From Candidatus Binatus sp. (lineage in GTDB: Bacteria > Desulfobacterota > Binatia > Binatales > Binataceae): 64,000 nt of DNA. Numbering within the stretch: the first letter of the stretch is position 1; each line of letters opens with the position of its first letter. Below the pieces are notes generated by a model. That model was not told the DNA's origin, did no database searches, and worked only from the letters and a program-made list of their open reading frames with translations. A program made the position numbers and the translations under genes. The stretch is from assembly GCF_030646925.1 (NCBI RefSeq), contig NZ_JAUSKL010000051.1, forward strand, positions 23,379 through 87,378. Direction: 5' to 3'. This document shows positions 1-9,781 of the stretch, piece by piece.

Positions 1-72
1 GAGCACCAAGGTCAGCGCCGCTTTTTTCGGCCCGTTGATCAGCAGCGATGGCGCGTCGTGCGATTCACTCAT
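1..72 (-). CDS. Start of a gene cut by the window edge (possible alpha/beta hydrolase)
   Basis: Only the first 24 codons are inside the window. The ATG is at 70-72 on the minus strand and translation reads MSESHDAPSLLINGPKKAAL followed by TLVL. It starts 33 bases downstream of the end of the Gfo/Idh/MocA gene, on the same strand, so it may be the last part of that transcript. The short 'L(V/I)NGP...LTLVL' opening resembles the N-terminus of Tex30/KANL3-type alpha/beta hydrolases, in which a His-Gly-Ala-Gly oxyanion motif follows directly. That motif would lie outside the window, so the family is a guess; only the reading frame and start are seen. Confidence 0.45.
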   Translation of the reverse strand, partial: MSESHDAPSLLINGPKKAALTLVL

Positions 73-105
73 TTTCGATTCCCGCCGATTTTTTTTGCGC
101 TCGGC

Positions 106-1188
106 CTACTTGACCGGCGGAATCGGCGTGCCGCCTTCCGCGCTCGATTCGTAACACGCCTCGACGATTGCCATCGTCTTGAGCGCATCATCGACGCCCG
201 AAATCAGCGTCGCATCTTCGCCCGCCGCGTAGCGCTGCAGATTCGACATCGGTCCTTCGAACGCCTCGAGAAACCACGAACCCCGCAGCGGAACCGCCGA
301 CCAATCTGAATCGGTTGCCGCGATCTCGAGCGTATCTGACTCGCCGGCCGGGTAATTGAGATTCACTCCCATCTGCGCGATCGCCGCCGCGCGCGTGCCT
401 TCGATCTTAAGCTGCGACATCGCGTATCGGCCGCCAAATCGATGCGCATGATTCATCGTGAGGCTGCATCGAATCGTGTCGCCATAATCAAGAATGATGC
501 TGGTGCGAGTGTCGGCGTATTCGCGCATCTCCGGATGCCGCACGCCGCGGCAATAAACGCCGCGCGGTTGACCGAGAATCGATCGAATCAGATCGATGTA
601 GTGAATCGAGTGCATCAGCACTTCGAGCCGCGGAACATTTTTTAGAAACGCCCAATAGTTCCACGGCGTGTGCAGATTGATGCGCACTTCGACGTCGAGA
701 ATATCGCCGAACAGTCCGCGCGCGAGCGCGTCCCTGATCGCGAGCATGTTCGGCGCGAAGCGCAACTGAAAATTGACCTTTGCAACCAGGCGGCGCTCGC
801 GGCAAATTTTCGCGATCCGCCGCGCATCGGCAAGGTCGCGGCCCATCGGCTTTTGAATCAGCACCGCCGCTCCGACCGGCAGATGTTCGAGCACGCCCGC
901 GACGTTTGCCGGCGGAATCGCGATGTCGAATACCGCTTCCGATACCGCAGCGGCCTCCGCGAGATTCGTGAATACGCGCGGCAGCGAAAATTCCTTGGCG
1001 CGTTCGCGCGCGATGTCCGCATTCAGATCGAAAATGCCGGCGACCGGAAATTCAAGGCGCCCATAGATCGGCAGGTGAGCGTCGCGCACGATACTGCCCG
1101 CGCCGATCACGACGATCGGTTTGGGCGCGGTCGGCCGCGGCCATGACTGCGTCAGCTTCGTGAATTGCTCTGCGATTTCAGTCGTCAT
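106..1188 (-). CDS. Gfo/Idh/MocA family NAD(P)-dependent oxidoreductase
   Basis: A 360-residue protein with an N-terminal Rossmann fold (residues about 23-145, glycine motif GAGSIVRDAHLP) and a C-terminal alpha/beta substrate domain, the usual length for this family. Members oxidise or reduce sugars, inositols or related polyols with NAD(P) in the cytosol; the substrate cannot be told from sequence. The family's conserved EKP motif, whose lysine contacts the cofactor, reads QKP here (VLIQKPMG), a change at the first position. The gene lies 24 bases downstream of pgi on the same strand, consistent with a link to sugar metabolism. It starts at the ATG at 1188. Confidence 0.85.
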   Translation of the reverse strand: MTTEIAEQFTKLTQSWPRPTAPKPIVVIGAGSIVRDAHLPIYGRLEFPVAGIFDLNADIARERAKEFSLPRVFTNLAEAAAVSEAVFDIAIPPANVAGVLEHLPVGAAVLIQKPMGRDLADARRIAKICRERRLVAKVNFQLRFAPNMLAIRDALARGLFGDILDVEVRINLHTPWNYWAFLKNVPRLEVLMHSIHYIDLIRSILGQPRGVYCRGVRHPEMREYADTRTSIILDYGDTIRCSLTMNHAHRFGGRYAMSQLKIEGTRAAAIAQMGVNLNYPAGESDTLEIAATDSDWSAVPLRGSWFLEAFEGPMSNLQRYAAGEDATLISGVDDALKTMAIVEACYESSAEGGTPIPPVK

Positions 1189-1212
1189 CGCGGCTCGCCT
1201 TCGGCGCAGTAA

Positions 1213-2847
<1,635 letters not shown>

Positions 2848-2869
2848 CTTGTTGCCTCCTGTTTGAAAA

Positions 2870-3757
2870 TCAGCCGGCGATCGAATTCGCCGCGGTCACG
2901 CCGTCTTTTGCGTTCCCGATGCGTGAACGCGCCATCGACATTCCTTGCGGCTGAAGTAGCTGGAGCAAAATTAGCGCCGCGGGTATCACAAAAAACATCG
3001 AGCCCGGCACCCACATGATCGCGCCCGCCACTACCTGGTCCTCGAGCGGAGAAATTCCGCCGACGCGGGGCGCGTTCGCATATAAAGGATAGAGCAGATG
3101 ATTCGAGAAGGTGAACAACGCCGCCAGCGCTGAGTTTTGCGCGTCGGCGAGCAGCAGGTACGGAATCATCGTCCAGCGCGGGCCTCGCCGCAGCGCTGGC
3201 CACGGTTGAACTACTGGCCACCAAAACATCAGCGCCGTCGCGAAAAAGCATCCGTGCTCGACCGCGTGCCACGCCTCCGATCTGAGCGCGAGTTGGAAAA
3301 AAACCGGCGCATGCCAAATCCACGTCGCGGCCGCGAATGCAATCCACGCGACCGGCGGCGACGTCAGCCAAATGAAAAGCGCGCGCACTCGGCGCGATCG
3401 AAGTATCGGGCCGAGCACCGCTTTGCCGAGCCTCGGCGGCAGTCCGCGCAGCATCGGAATCGCCGGCCAGCCAGCGAGAATCAGCACCGGCGCCGCCAGC
3501 ATCAGCATCAGATGCTGAATCATGTGAACCTGCAGCAACAAGTCGTCGAGCGCCGCCATCGGCGACGCGATCGCGATCAGCAGTATCGCGATACCGCCCA
3601 GGAACGCGGCCAGCCGCGCCAGCGTAAATCGCGTCGGCATCTGCGCATGCAACTTGCCGAAACCGCGCGCGTAAATCACGGCGATGATCAGCAGCGTCGC
3701 GACGGTGCCGCGCGGGATAGTCCATGAATCCAGCGCCGATTTCAGGATTGGGTTCAC
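2870..3757 (-). CDS. ctaG: CtaG/caa3-type cytochrome c oxidase assembly membrane protein
   Basis: A 295-residue polytopic membrane protein with about seven hydrophobic segments. It has the paired histidines typical of the caa3_CtaG family ([14 protein letters not shown] near residue 78 and [10 protein letters not shown] in the middle). In Bacillus the corresponding CtaG is needed for assembly of the CuB centre of caa3 oxidase; the same role is inferred here because the gene closes a cluster encoding a caa3-like oxidase. It ends in SIAG shortly before pgi. It starts 44 bases after the cytochrome b-c gene and is almost certainly cotranscribed with it. It is unrelated to the eukaryotic/proteobacterial Cox11-type protein that is also called CtaG. 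Confidence 0.85.
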   Translation of the reverse strand: MNPILKSALDSWTIPRGTVATLLIIAVIYARGFGKLHAQMPTRFTLARLAAFLGGIAILLIAIASPMAALDDLLLQVHMIQHLMLMLAAPVLILAGWPAIPMLRGLPPRLGKAVLGPILRSRRVRALFIWLTSPPVAWIAFAAATWIWHAPVFFQLALRSEAWHAVEHGCFFATALMFWWPVVQPWPALRRGPRWTMIPYLLLADAQNSALAALFTFSNHLLYPLYANAPRVGGISPLEDQVVAGAIMWVPGSMFFVIPAALILLQLLQPQGMSMARSRIGNAKDGVTAANSIAG

Positions 3758-3801
3758 GCGCTACTCATGACGATCGGTCACGATCGATCGACGGCAATCG
3801 A

Positions 3802-5274
3802 TTACCGCGACGATAAAGGCGCCGCGGGTTGCGCCGAATCGCGCGCCGGAATCTCATGCGCCGGATGCATCGTCGCGAGAAACGCCACGATCGCATTGAC
3901 TTCGGCCGGACTCAAATTTTTTCCATAAGCCGGCATGTTGCCGCCGCCCTGCACGATCTGCCGGATAATTTCGTCGCGCGTGAGCCGCGACGCGGTGTCG
4001 TCCAGCGCCGGTCCGCGCAGTCCGCCCTGGCCGCCGAGCGAATGACAGTTGCGGCACTGCTTGTATTGAATCAGCAGCGCACCCTGAAGTTCGAGTGGCG
4101 TGCGCCCTTTGACGTAGTCAGTTGGAACCGGCGCTTGCGTCCACGCTTCCATCAGCGGCGACCATGGCGAGTAAGTGCCGAGCCACGTCAGCGTGCCGAT
4201 CGCCAGGAAGATCAACGTTACGATGACGATCGCGAAGGGGCGGCGCCGCCAGCTTTTCTCTCCGGTGCCCGAAATGAAGGGAACGGCGAACAGCAAACCG
4301 ATCGCGATCGGCGGTCCCACCAGCATCAGGAAGGTTTCCGTCCATGGCGGCAACAGCGCGAAAACTGAGAATAGCCACAAGAAGAAAAAATCGGGGCGCG
4401 GCACAGTCTGGATTATAGTCGGATCGGGCTGGCCGTTTGGTCCAATCGGTCCCATCACCGCCGCCACCACCAATAAACTTAAAATAATCAGTCCCGCAAA
4501 AACCAAATCCTTTTGCGCGGCGAACGGAAAGAACGGTTCTCCATCCTTGTGTAATAACTCCGCATACTGCTCGCGATACTTGTCTCGAGTGACTATTCGA
4601 CCAGGCATCGGCCATTCGTTGATTCCGAGCCTCAGCACCAAAAACAGATGCAGTCCCACGAAGCCGAACAACAGCCCCGGAATCACGAATACGTGCAGTG
4701 CGAAAAATCGCGACAACGTCTCGCCCGCGATGATCGGGCCGCCGAGGATCAAATCGACGAGTTTAGGCCCAATTATCGGCGATCGGCCCGCGATCGATGC
4801 GCCGATTCCGAGTCCCCAGTATGCGTCCTGATCGAAGCGCAGCACCTGCCCGGTGAACGCCATGCCGAGCGTGCATAGCATCAGCACGATGCCGGCGATC
4901 CACGTCAGCTCGCGTGGATACTTGTGCGCGCCGAACAAAAATACCTGCACCATATGTATCAGCATCAGCGCGACCATGAAGTTCGAGCCCCAGCCGTGCA
5001 GCGCGCGAATATACCATCCGAGCGGTTGATGGTAGTTCAAATATATTAAACTTTCCCATGCACCGTTCGCCGCGGGTGTATACACAGTCGCTAAACATAT
5101 TCCCGTGACGATCTGCATAATGAGTACTACTAATGTCGCGCTGCCGAATATGTACCACCAGCTCGCGGAACTGCGCGGCACCGGATGCTCAGCGACTTCG
5201 GCAATAGTAGATCCGAGGCCGAGCCGCTCGTCGAGCCAGGCGCCGACTGACTTGATTCGATGCATCAGCGGCAT
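3802..5274 (-). CDS. Cytochrome b/b6 fused to a C-terminal c-type cytochrome domain
   Basis: A 490-residue quinol oxidising subunit of a bc/b6f-type complex. The N-terminal part is cytochrome b6-like with four haem-ligating histidines at about H93, H107, H194 and H209. It is followed by a PetD-like half (residues about 250-375). The C-terminal 90 residues form a cytochrome c domain with CRNCH at 407-411 and a candidate axial methionine at 447. The usual Qo-site PEWY motif appears as PDFFF at 294-298. The start at 5274 (MPLMHRIK) was chosen because the reading frame upstream runs into the Rieske gene and has no family resemblance. It lies 22 bases after the Rieske stop. Fusion of cytochrome b with a cytochrome c replaces a separate cytochrome c1. 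Confidence 0.92.
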   Translation of the reverse strand: MPLMHRIKSVGAWLDERLGLGSTIAEVAEHPVPRSSASWWYIFGSATLVVLIMQIVTGICLATVYTPAANGAWESLIYLNYHQPLGWYIRALHGWGSNFMVALMLIHMVQVFLFGAHKYPRELTWIAGIVLMLCTLGMAFTGQVLRFDQDAYWGLGIGASIAGRSPIIGPKLVDLILGGPIIAGETLSRFFALHVFVIPGLLFGFVGLHLFLVLRLGINEWPMPGRIVTRDKYREQYAELLHKDGEPFFPFAAQKDLVFAGLIILSLLVVAAVMGPIGPNGQPDPTIIQTVPRPDFFFLWLFSVFALLPPWTETFLMLVGPPIAIGLLFAVPFISGTGEKSWRRRPFAIVIVTLIFLAIGTLTWLGTYSPWSPLMEAWTQAPVPTDYVKGRTPLELQGALLIQYKQCRNCHSLGGQGGLRGPALDDTASRLTRDEIIRQIVQGGGNMPAYGKNLSPAEVNAIVAFLATMHPAHEIPARDSAQPAAPLSSR

Positions 5275-5296
5275 CTGAGGTTTCCCGCCCTGCAAT

Positions 5297-5830
5297 TCAT
5301 GCGGTGGGTTGGCCGAGCGTGGGCATCTCGCCCGCGCGCACCCATAACTGGCCGGCTTCGATTTTGTGCTGATACTGATAGAGCGGACGCGGCGGCGGCC
5401 CCGACGCGTGCCGGCCGTCGGAATAAAATGCGCCGCCGTGACATGGACACATGAACAGTTCCGATTCGGCGAACCATCGCACGGGGCATCCGAGATGCGT
5501 GCAGTTGATCGCAAACACCTGGAAATCGTCGCCGGAGGTGCGCCGCACCCAGCACGGGATGTTCGACGTTTCGCCGTCCCACGGCTTTCGAAACGGGTTC
5601 ACATATTCGGCGAGTCGCGTTTGATTCTCGGGAAAGTTCGTCAGCGGCCCCAGCGAGATCCATTTGAGCCAGATGAATTTGCGCGCCGGTGAAAGTACGT
5701 AGCCCAGAATCGGAATCGCGAACAGCGCCACTGCGATCGCGTTGATCGCGACTCCGAGCCGCAGTAGAAACGTCCGCCGCGAAGTCAGTTCGGTCGAATC
5801 CGCAGAATTCTTTTCGTCGTTTTCCGCCAT
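5297..5830 (-). CDS. Rieske iron-sulfur protein of the quinol:cytochrome c reductase
   Basis: A 177-residue membrane-anchored [2Fe-2S] protein. The N-terminus carries a twin-arginine (SRRTFLLRLG, residues 17-26) and one transmembrane helix (about 22-47), as in Tat-exported Rieske proteins. Both cluster-binding loops are intact: CTHLGC at 110-115 and CPCHGG at 128-133. It accepts electrons from quinol at the cytochrome b Qo site and passes them to the c-type haem. The start at 5830 (MAENDEK) is chosen because it gives a normal Rieske length and leaves a 20-base gap to the di-heme cytochrome gene; an AGAGGAA ribosome site lies upstream. The next gene encodes its cytochrome b partner. Confidence 0.95.
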   Translation of the reverse strand: MAENDEKNSADSTELTSRRTFLLRLGVAINAIAVALFAIPILGYVLSPARKFIWLKWISLGPLTNFPENQTRLAEYVNPFRKPWDGETSNIPCWVRRTSGDDFQVFAINCTHLGCPVRWFAESELFMCPCHGGAFYSDGRHASGPPPRPLYQYQHKIEAGQLWVRAGEMPTLGQPTA

Positions 5831-5850
5831 CTGATGCGATTCGTTCCTCT

Positions 5851-6576
5851 TTAATGGATTGCCGCGTTCGAGGCGCTGAGCTGCGACGCCGGCCGTTTCG
5901 ACGCCATCCACGCCACCACGTCCGACACCTGCTGCGAGTTGAGCGCTTGCCCCGCTGGATAGCCCTTCCAATCCGGATGCCCCAAGTCGGGCCTCCCCGC
6001 GATTATCGTTGCGCGCAAATTCTGATCGCTGACCAATGCGAGGAACGACGCATCGATAATCGATCCGGCCGCCGCGCCTTTGCCGTCGGGCCCGTGGCAC
6101 GATTGACAATTCGCCGCGTACACACGCGCTCCGCGATTTGGATCGCCGGCCGCATTGCTCGCGTAGGGCGGGGTGCCCGCTCCGGCATTGCTGTCGCCGC
6201 TCCATTTTTTGCGTATTCCCGCGACCAGCAAATCTATTTGCTGATCGGTGAGCGTACCGCCCTGCGCGCGCAGAAACGGCGGCATCGCAGTGCCCGCAGT
6301 TCCATTGGCGATCACACGACGCATCGACGCGTCATCCACGATCGCCAAATAAACAGGATTGTTGAGCGCGATCGCCGGCCCGAGTTTGCCGTCCGCGCCA
6401 TGACATCCCACGCAATTCTCGCCGTACAGTTGTCCGAAGTCGGTAATCGCTGACGGCCTGAGCGGCATCTCAGCCTCGGTCGGACGTCCCGGCATCCAAT
6501 CGCATCCCGCCAGCAACGCGATCGTCATCGACACGCACGCGATCGCGCCGCGACGAATGCGACCCCGCGCGATCAC
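5851..6576 (-). CDS. Di-heme c-type cytochrome lipoprotein
   Basis: A 241-residue secreted cytochrome with two CxxCH haem sites (CVGCH near residue 56 and CQSCH near 158), each in its own cytochrome c domain. A signal peptide ends in the lipobox LLAGC, so the mature protein is probably lipid-anchored on the periplasmic side. Position between the oxidase genes and the Rieske gene suggests that it carries electrons within or between the reductase and the oxidase. It overlaps the end of the upstream membrane-protein gene by 4 bases, indicating tight coupling. The internal duplication of the cytochrome domain is visible in the repeated spacing of CxxCH and the downstream hydrophobic segments. Confidence 0.93.
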   Translation of the reverse strand: MIARGRIRRGAIACVSMTIALLAGCDWMPGRPTEAEMPLRPSAITDFGQLYGENCVGCHGADGKLGPAIALNNPVYLAIVDDASMRRVIANGTAGTAMPPFLRAQGGTLTDQQIDLLVAGIRKKWSGDSNAGAGTPPYASNAAGDPNRGARVYAANCQSCHGPDGKGAAAGSIIDASFLALVSDQNLRATIIAGRPDLGHPDWKGYPAGQALNSQQVSDVVAWMASKRPASQLSASNAAIH

Positions 6577-7424
6577 TTCTCCGGCTCCCGCTCAATTCGC
6601 TCGCGCATGATTCCCGGCGATTCGATTCCGCTTCGCACCGCGAACGGCAGATGCTGCAGCGTGCGCACCTTCTCCGTTCGATCGACCACGTAGCCGGCGA
6701 CCGCGCCGAATGCGATCTGGCACAGGATAAACCAGCGCCATTCGATGCGCGCGTCGAGCACCGGATTGATCACCGAGAGCGACGCCCACAAAAGGCCGGT
6801 CCATAGCAGCGGCGCAACGATCGCGGCGAAGAATGCCGGATAGCGCGGCGCCATCGGCAGCAGCACGCCATACAGCAGTCCAATCAGGATGGACGCGACT
6901 CCATGAATCACCAGCGCGACGATGAAGGCCGATGGAATGAACGACGAAAGTGTCGCGGCGTTCGCGTTCGCGAGGTCCGCCATTCCCGTCGCGGCGAGAA
7001 TGTTAATCGTGTACCAGGGACTTCCGTGCAGAATCATTCCGTGCACGACGGCCAGCGCCGCCATCACGACTCCGCCCGCGATTCCGCCCTTGATTCCGGC
7101 GCGGTACGGATAGATCTCGAGCGGCAGAACCGCGCGATGGCCCATCTCGCCGACTTCGAGATACGCGACTGCGACTTTCGCGCGCGGGACCTCGAGCGCC
7201 GGCGTCACGGCGATCGATTCGGTATGCTCGACCGGCAGCACCTCGCCGAACCACCCGACGATTCCCACGATTGTGAACACGATTCCGACAATCGTGACCG
7301 CGACGCTGGTGACGAGTCCGGCGAAGCTCAGTGTCAGACCCACCGCCATGAGCATCGGCCACGCCGTCGGCGCCGGCATTTCGATTACAGTCTGCTCGTG
7401 CCCGCGATTTCTCTCGTCATCCAT
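6573..7424 (-). CDS. Polytopic membrane protein of the oxidase cluster, CoxIV-like N-terminus
   Basis: A 283-residue membrane protein. The first 60 residues (PAPTAWPMLMAVG followed by a long helical hairpin and WFGEVLPVEH) resemble the small cytochrome oxidase subunit IV/CoxF-like proteins found next to coxC in other phyla. After a hydrophilic linker there are about four more hydrophobic segments (residues 108-255) with no recognised enzyme motif. It lies between coxC and the di-heme cytochrome on the same strand, so a structural or assembly role in the oxidase/reductase supercomplex is the best inference. No metal-binding motif is evident. It could be two ancestral genes fused together. Confidence 0.6.
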   Translation of the reverse strand: MDDERNRGHEQTVIEMPAPTAWPMLMAVGLTLSFAGLVTSVAVTIVGIVFTIVGIVGWFGEVLPVEHTESIAVTPALEVPRAKVAVAYLEVGEMGHRAVLPLEIYPYRAGIKGGIAGGVVMAALAVVHGMILHGSPWYTINILAATGMADLANANAATLSSFIPSAFIVALVIHGVASILIGLLYGVLLPMAPRYPAFFAAIVAPLLWTGLLWASLSVINPVLDARIEWRWFILCQIAFGAVAGYVVDRTEKVRTLQHLPFAVRSGIESPGIMRERIEREPEK

Positions 7425-7464
7425 TTGTCTAATGCGACTGGCTATTCGATATAGCCACTTCTGC

Positions 7465-8079
7465 TCATCTTCCGACTACATACACAGTAATGAATACGAC
7501 TACCCACACCGCATCCACGAAATGCCAGTACCATGACAGGACGTCAGTTCGCTCGGCGTGCCGGCGATTCATATAGCCCATCATCGTGAAAATCATCACC
7601 AGCAGAATGAGTATCAGTCCAATAGTCACATGCAATGCATGTAAACCTACCAGTGTGTAGTAAGTCGTGCCGAACAGATTAGTTCGAATAGTCAGATGGT
7701 CAATATATATCAGCCGGCGCCACTCCATTGCCGTACCGATCATGAATTCGATACCCAAGGCGAGCGTCGCGAGCCACCAGATCCCGAACGCGCGAATCGA
7801 TCCTGCTTGCAGCGCCCGCATCGCGAGCACGATCGTGATGCTGCTCGAGAGCAGGCAGATCGTGTTCACGATCGGCGGCGCGAGCACGTCCTTCGGCAGC
7901 GGCCCACTCAGATTTTTACCGATGTAAAAGACGTAGGCGGCGACGAAAATCGAAAAGAACACCGACTCGGTCAGAATCAGCACCAGGATGCCGACGCGGC
8001 CGCGCGATGGCAGTGTCGTCGTCTCGACCGGGCCCGCGCTATACGCTGAGGCGCCGCTGATTGCTGCTCCTGCGCTCAT
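7465..8079 (-). CDS. ctaE: Cytochrome c oxidase subunit III
   Basis: A 204-residue subunit III of the five-helix type used by many caa3 and quinol oxidases. Family features include the GLHALHVTIGL segment (histidine/glutamate-rich helix), RTNLFGTTYYTL and the C-terminal SWYWHFVDAVWVVVF signature. It starts with an ATGA overlap on the coxA stop (8076-8079), so the two are translationally coupled. The 3' half uses many A/T-ending codons (ATA, GTA, TTA, ACT), in contrast to the strongly G/C-ending codons around it. Confidence 0.95.
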   Translation of the reverse strand: MSAGAAISGASAYSAGPVETTTLPSRGRVGILVLILTESVFFSIFVAAYVFYIGKNLSGPLPKDVLAPPIVNTICLLSSSITIVLAMRALQAGSIRAFGIWWLATLALGIEFMIGTAMEWRRLIYIDHLTIRTNLFGTTYYTLVGLHALHVTIGLILILLVMIFTMMGYMNRRHAERTDVLSWYWHFVDAVWVVVFITVYVVGR

Positions 8080-9761
8080 TCGTACTTCCAGTCCGGATCC
8101 TCAGGATGCTTCAAGTCCCACAGCGGCCGGCGGCTTCGCACCACCGGCAACTCAGCAAAGTTGTACTCGGGTGGCGGCGAACTGGTGGACCACTCGAGCG
8201 TCCACGCATCCCACGGGTCGTCGCCGGCCGGTTTTCCCGAGCGCAATGATCGAATCACATTGATCAGGAACATCAGGATGCCCGCCGCCTGGAAGATCAC
8301 TCCGATCGAGGCAATCAAATTGATCGTGTCGAGGCCGCGCCCCGGCTGGTACGTATAGATGCGCCGCGGCATCCCGCGCAGACCCGCGAAATGTAGCGTG
8401 TCGAAGGTCATGTGGAAGCCGATCAGGAATAGCCAGAAATGCCATTTGCCGAGCCGCTCGCCCAGCATCTTTCCGGTGGCCTTGGGAAACCAATAGTAAA
8501 TCGCCGCGAAGATCATGAATACTATCGCGCCGATCAATACATAGTGGAAATGTGCGACTACGAAGTAGGTATCGGTGAGTTGCCAATCGAAGGGCGCGAC
8601 CGCCAGCATGATGCCCGTCAATCCCGCGATCAGAAACTGCGCCAGGAAACCGACGCTGAACATCATCGGTATTCTGAAACGGATCTTGCCGCCCCACATC
8701 GTGCCGATCCAGTTGAAGATCTTGATTCCAGTAGGAATCGATACCAGCATCGTTGACGCCGCGAAAAACGCGTTGCCCGCCGGCGCCATCCCGACCGAGA
8801 ACATGTGATGAGCCCATACGCCGAGACTGATGAACGCGAGCGCGCACGACGCCGCGACCATCACCGAGTAGCCGAAAATAACCTTGCGCGAGAACACCGG
8901 GATGATCTCGTTGGCGAACGCGAAGGCCGGCAGCACCAGCACGTAAACCTCGGGATGCCCGAAGATCCAGAAGAAGTGCTGCCATAGAATCGCGGAACCG
9001 CCCGCCTGGGTATCGAAAAAATGAGCGCCGAGAAAGCGATCGAGCAACAGCATCGCTTGCGCGGCGGAGAGCGGCGGCAGCACGACGCACATCAGAAAAG
9101 ACACTACCGCGGCGAGCCACACCAGCACCGGCATCTTGCGCAGCGTCATCCCTTCGCATCGCATGCAGAATATCGAAGTTAGTAAATTGATCGCGGTCGC
9201 AGTCGAACCGACACTAGTCAGTAGAATACTCAGTATCCAATAGTCAGTACTGTTGCCGCGCGAGAACGCCCGCTCCGTCAAGGGCGCGTACGCGAACCAT
9301 CCGACGTCGGGCGCGCTGCCGGCGCCGTAGAGTCCATCGCCACCGATGTAGCTGAAGTAGAGCAGCAGGCTGCCGAATAGCCAGAGCCAGAAGCCGAATG
9401 CATTGAGGCGCGGAAACGCGAGGTCGCGCGCGCCGATCATCAACGGCACCAGGTAGTTCAGGAATCCCGTCAGGATCGGCATCCCGACCAGGAACACCAT
9501 CGCGGTGCCGTGAACCGTCAGCAGGCGATTGAATACCTGCGGCGCGATGATTCCCGCGTTGGGAATCGCAAGCTGCAAGCGCATCGTGGCGGCCTGCAAT
9601 CCCGCGATCAGAAAAAATACCAGTCCGCCTCCGATATACATCAGCCCGAGGCGTTTGTGATCGACCGTGACTACCCATTCATGCGCCCTGCCCAGGATCG
9701 GCAACGACGCGTGATCGGATTCCGCACTGAGCGCGATCCGATGTTCGATACTGCCTGCCAT
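8076..9761 (-). CDS. ctaD: Cytochrome c oxidase subunit I
   Basis: A 561-residue catalytic subunit holding haem a, haem a3 and CuB. Recognisable elements are the D-channel pattern NYLVPLMIGARDLAFPRLNAFGFW, the CuB/K-channel segment WIFGHPEVYVLVLP, the VWAHHMF histidine pair and AHFHYVLIG for the haem ligands. It reduces O2 to water and pumps protons. It lies 20 bases downstream of the subunit II gene and overlaps subunit III by 4 bases. A patch at about 9160-9250 is rich in rare A/T-ending codons. The haem-copper family is certain; assignment to the A family rests on the GHPEVY and D-channel residues. Confidence 0.97.
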   Translation of the reverse strand: MAGSIEHRIALSAESDHASLPILGRAHEWVVTVDHKRLGLMYIGGGLVFFLIAGLQAATMRLQLAIPNAGIIAPQVFNRLLTVHGTAMVFLVGMPILTGFLNYLVPLMIGARDLAFPRLNAFGFWLWLFGSLLLYFSYIGGDGLYGAGSAPDVGWFAYAPLTERAFSRGNSTDYWILSILLTSVGSTATAINLLTSIFCMRCEGMTLRKMPVLVWLAAVVSFLMCVVLPPLSAAQAMLLLDRFLGAHFFDTQAGGSAILWQHFFWIFGHPEVYVLVLPAFAFANEIIPVFSRKVIFGYSVMVAASCALAFISLGVWAHHMFSVGMAPAGNAFFAASTMLVSIPTGIKIFNWIGTMWGGKIRFRIPMMFSVGFLAQFLIAGLTGIMLAVAPFDWQLTDTYFVVAHFHYVLIGAIVFMIFAAIYYWFPKATGKMLGERLGKWHFWLFLIGFHMTFDTLHFAGLRGMPRRIYTYQPGRGLDTINLIASIGVIFQAAGILMFLINVIRSLRSGKPAGDDPWDAWTLEWSTSSPPPEYNFAELPVVRSRRPLWDLKHPEDPDWKYE

Positions 9762-9781
9762 GCCGTTTCAGCTCGCCTTGC

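Noticed and set aside
5275-5514. 80-codon upstream extension of the cytochrome b frame
   Set aside because: It lies within the Rieske gene in another frame and is Arg/Ser-rich; the ATG at 5274 gives the family N-terminus.
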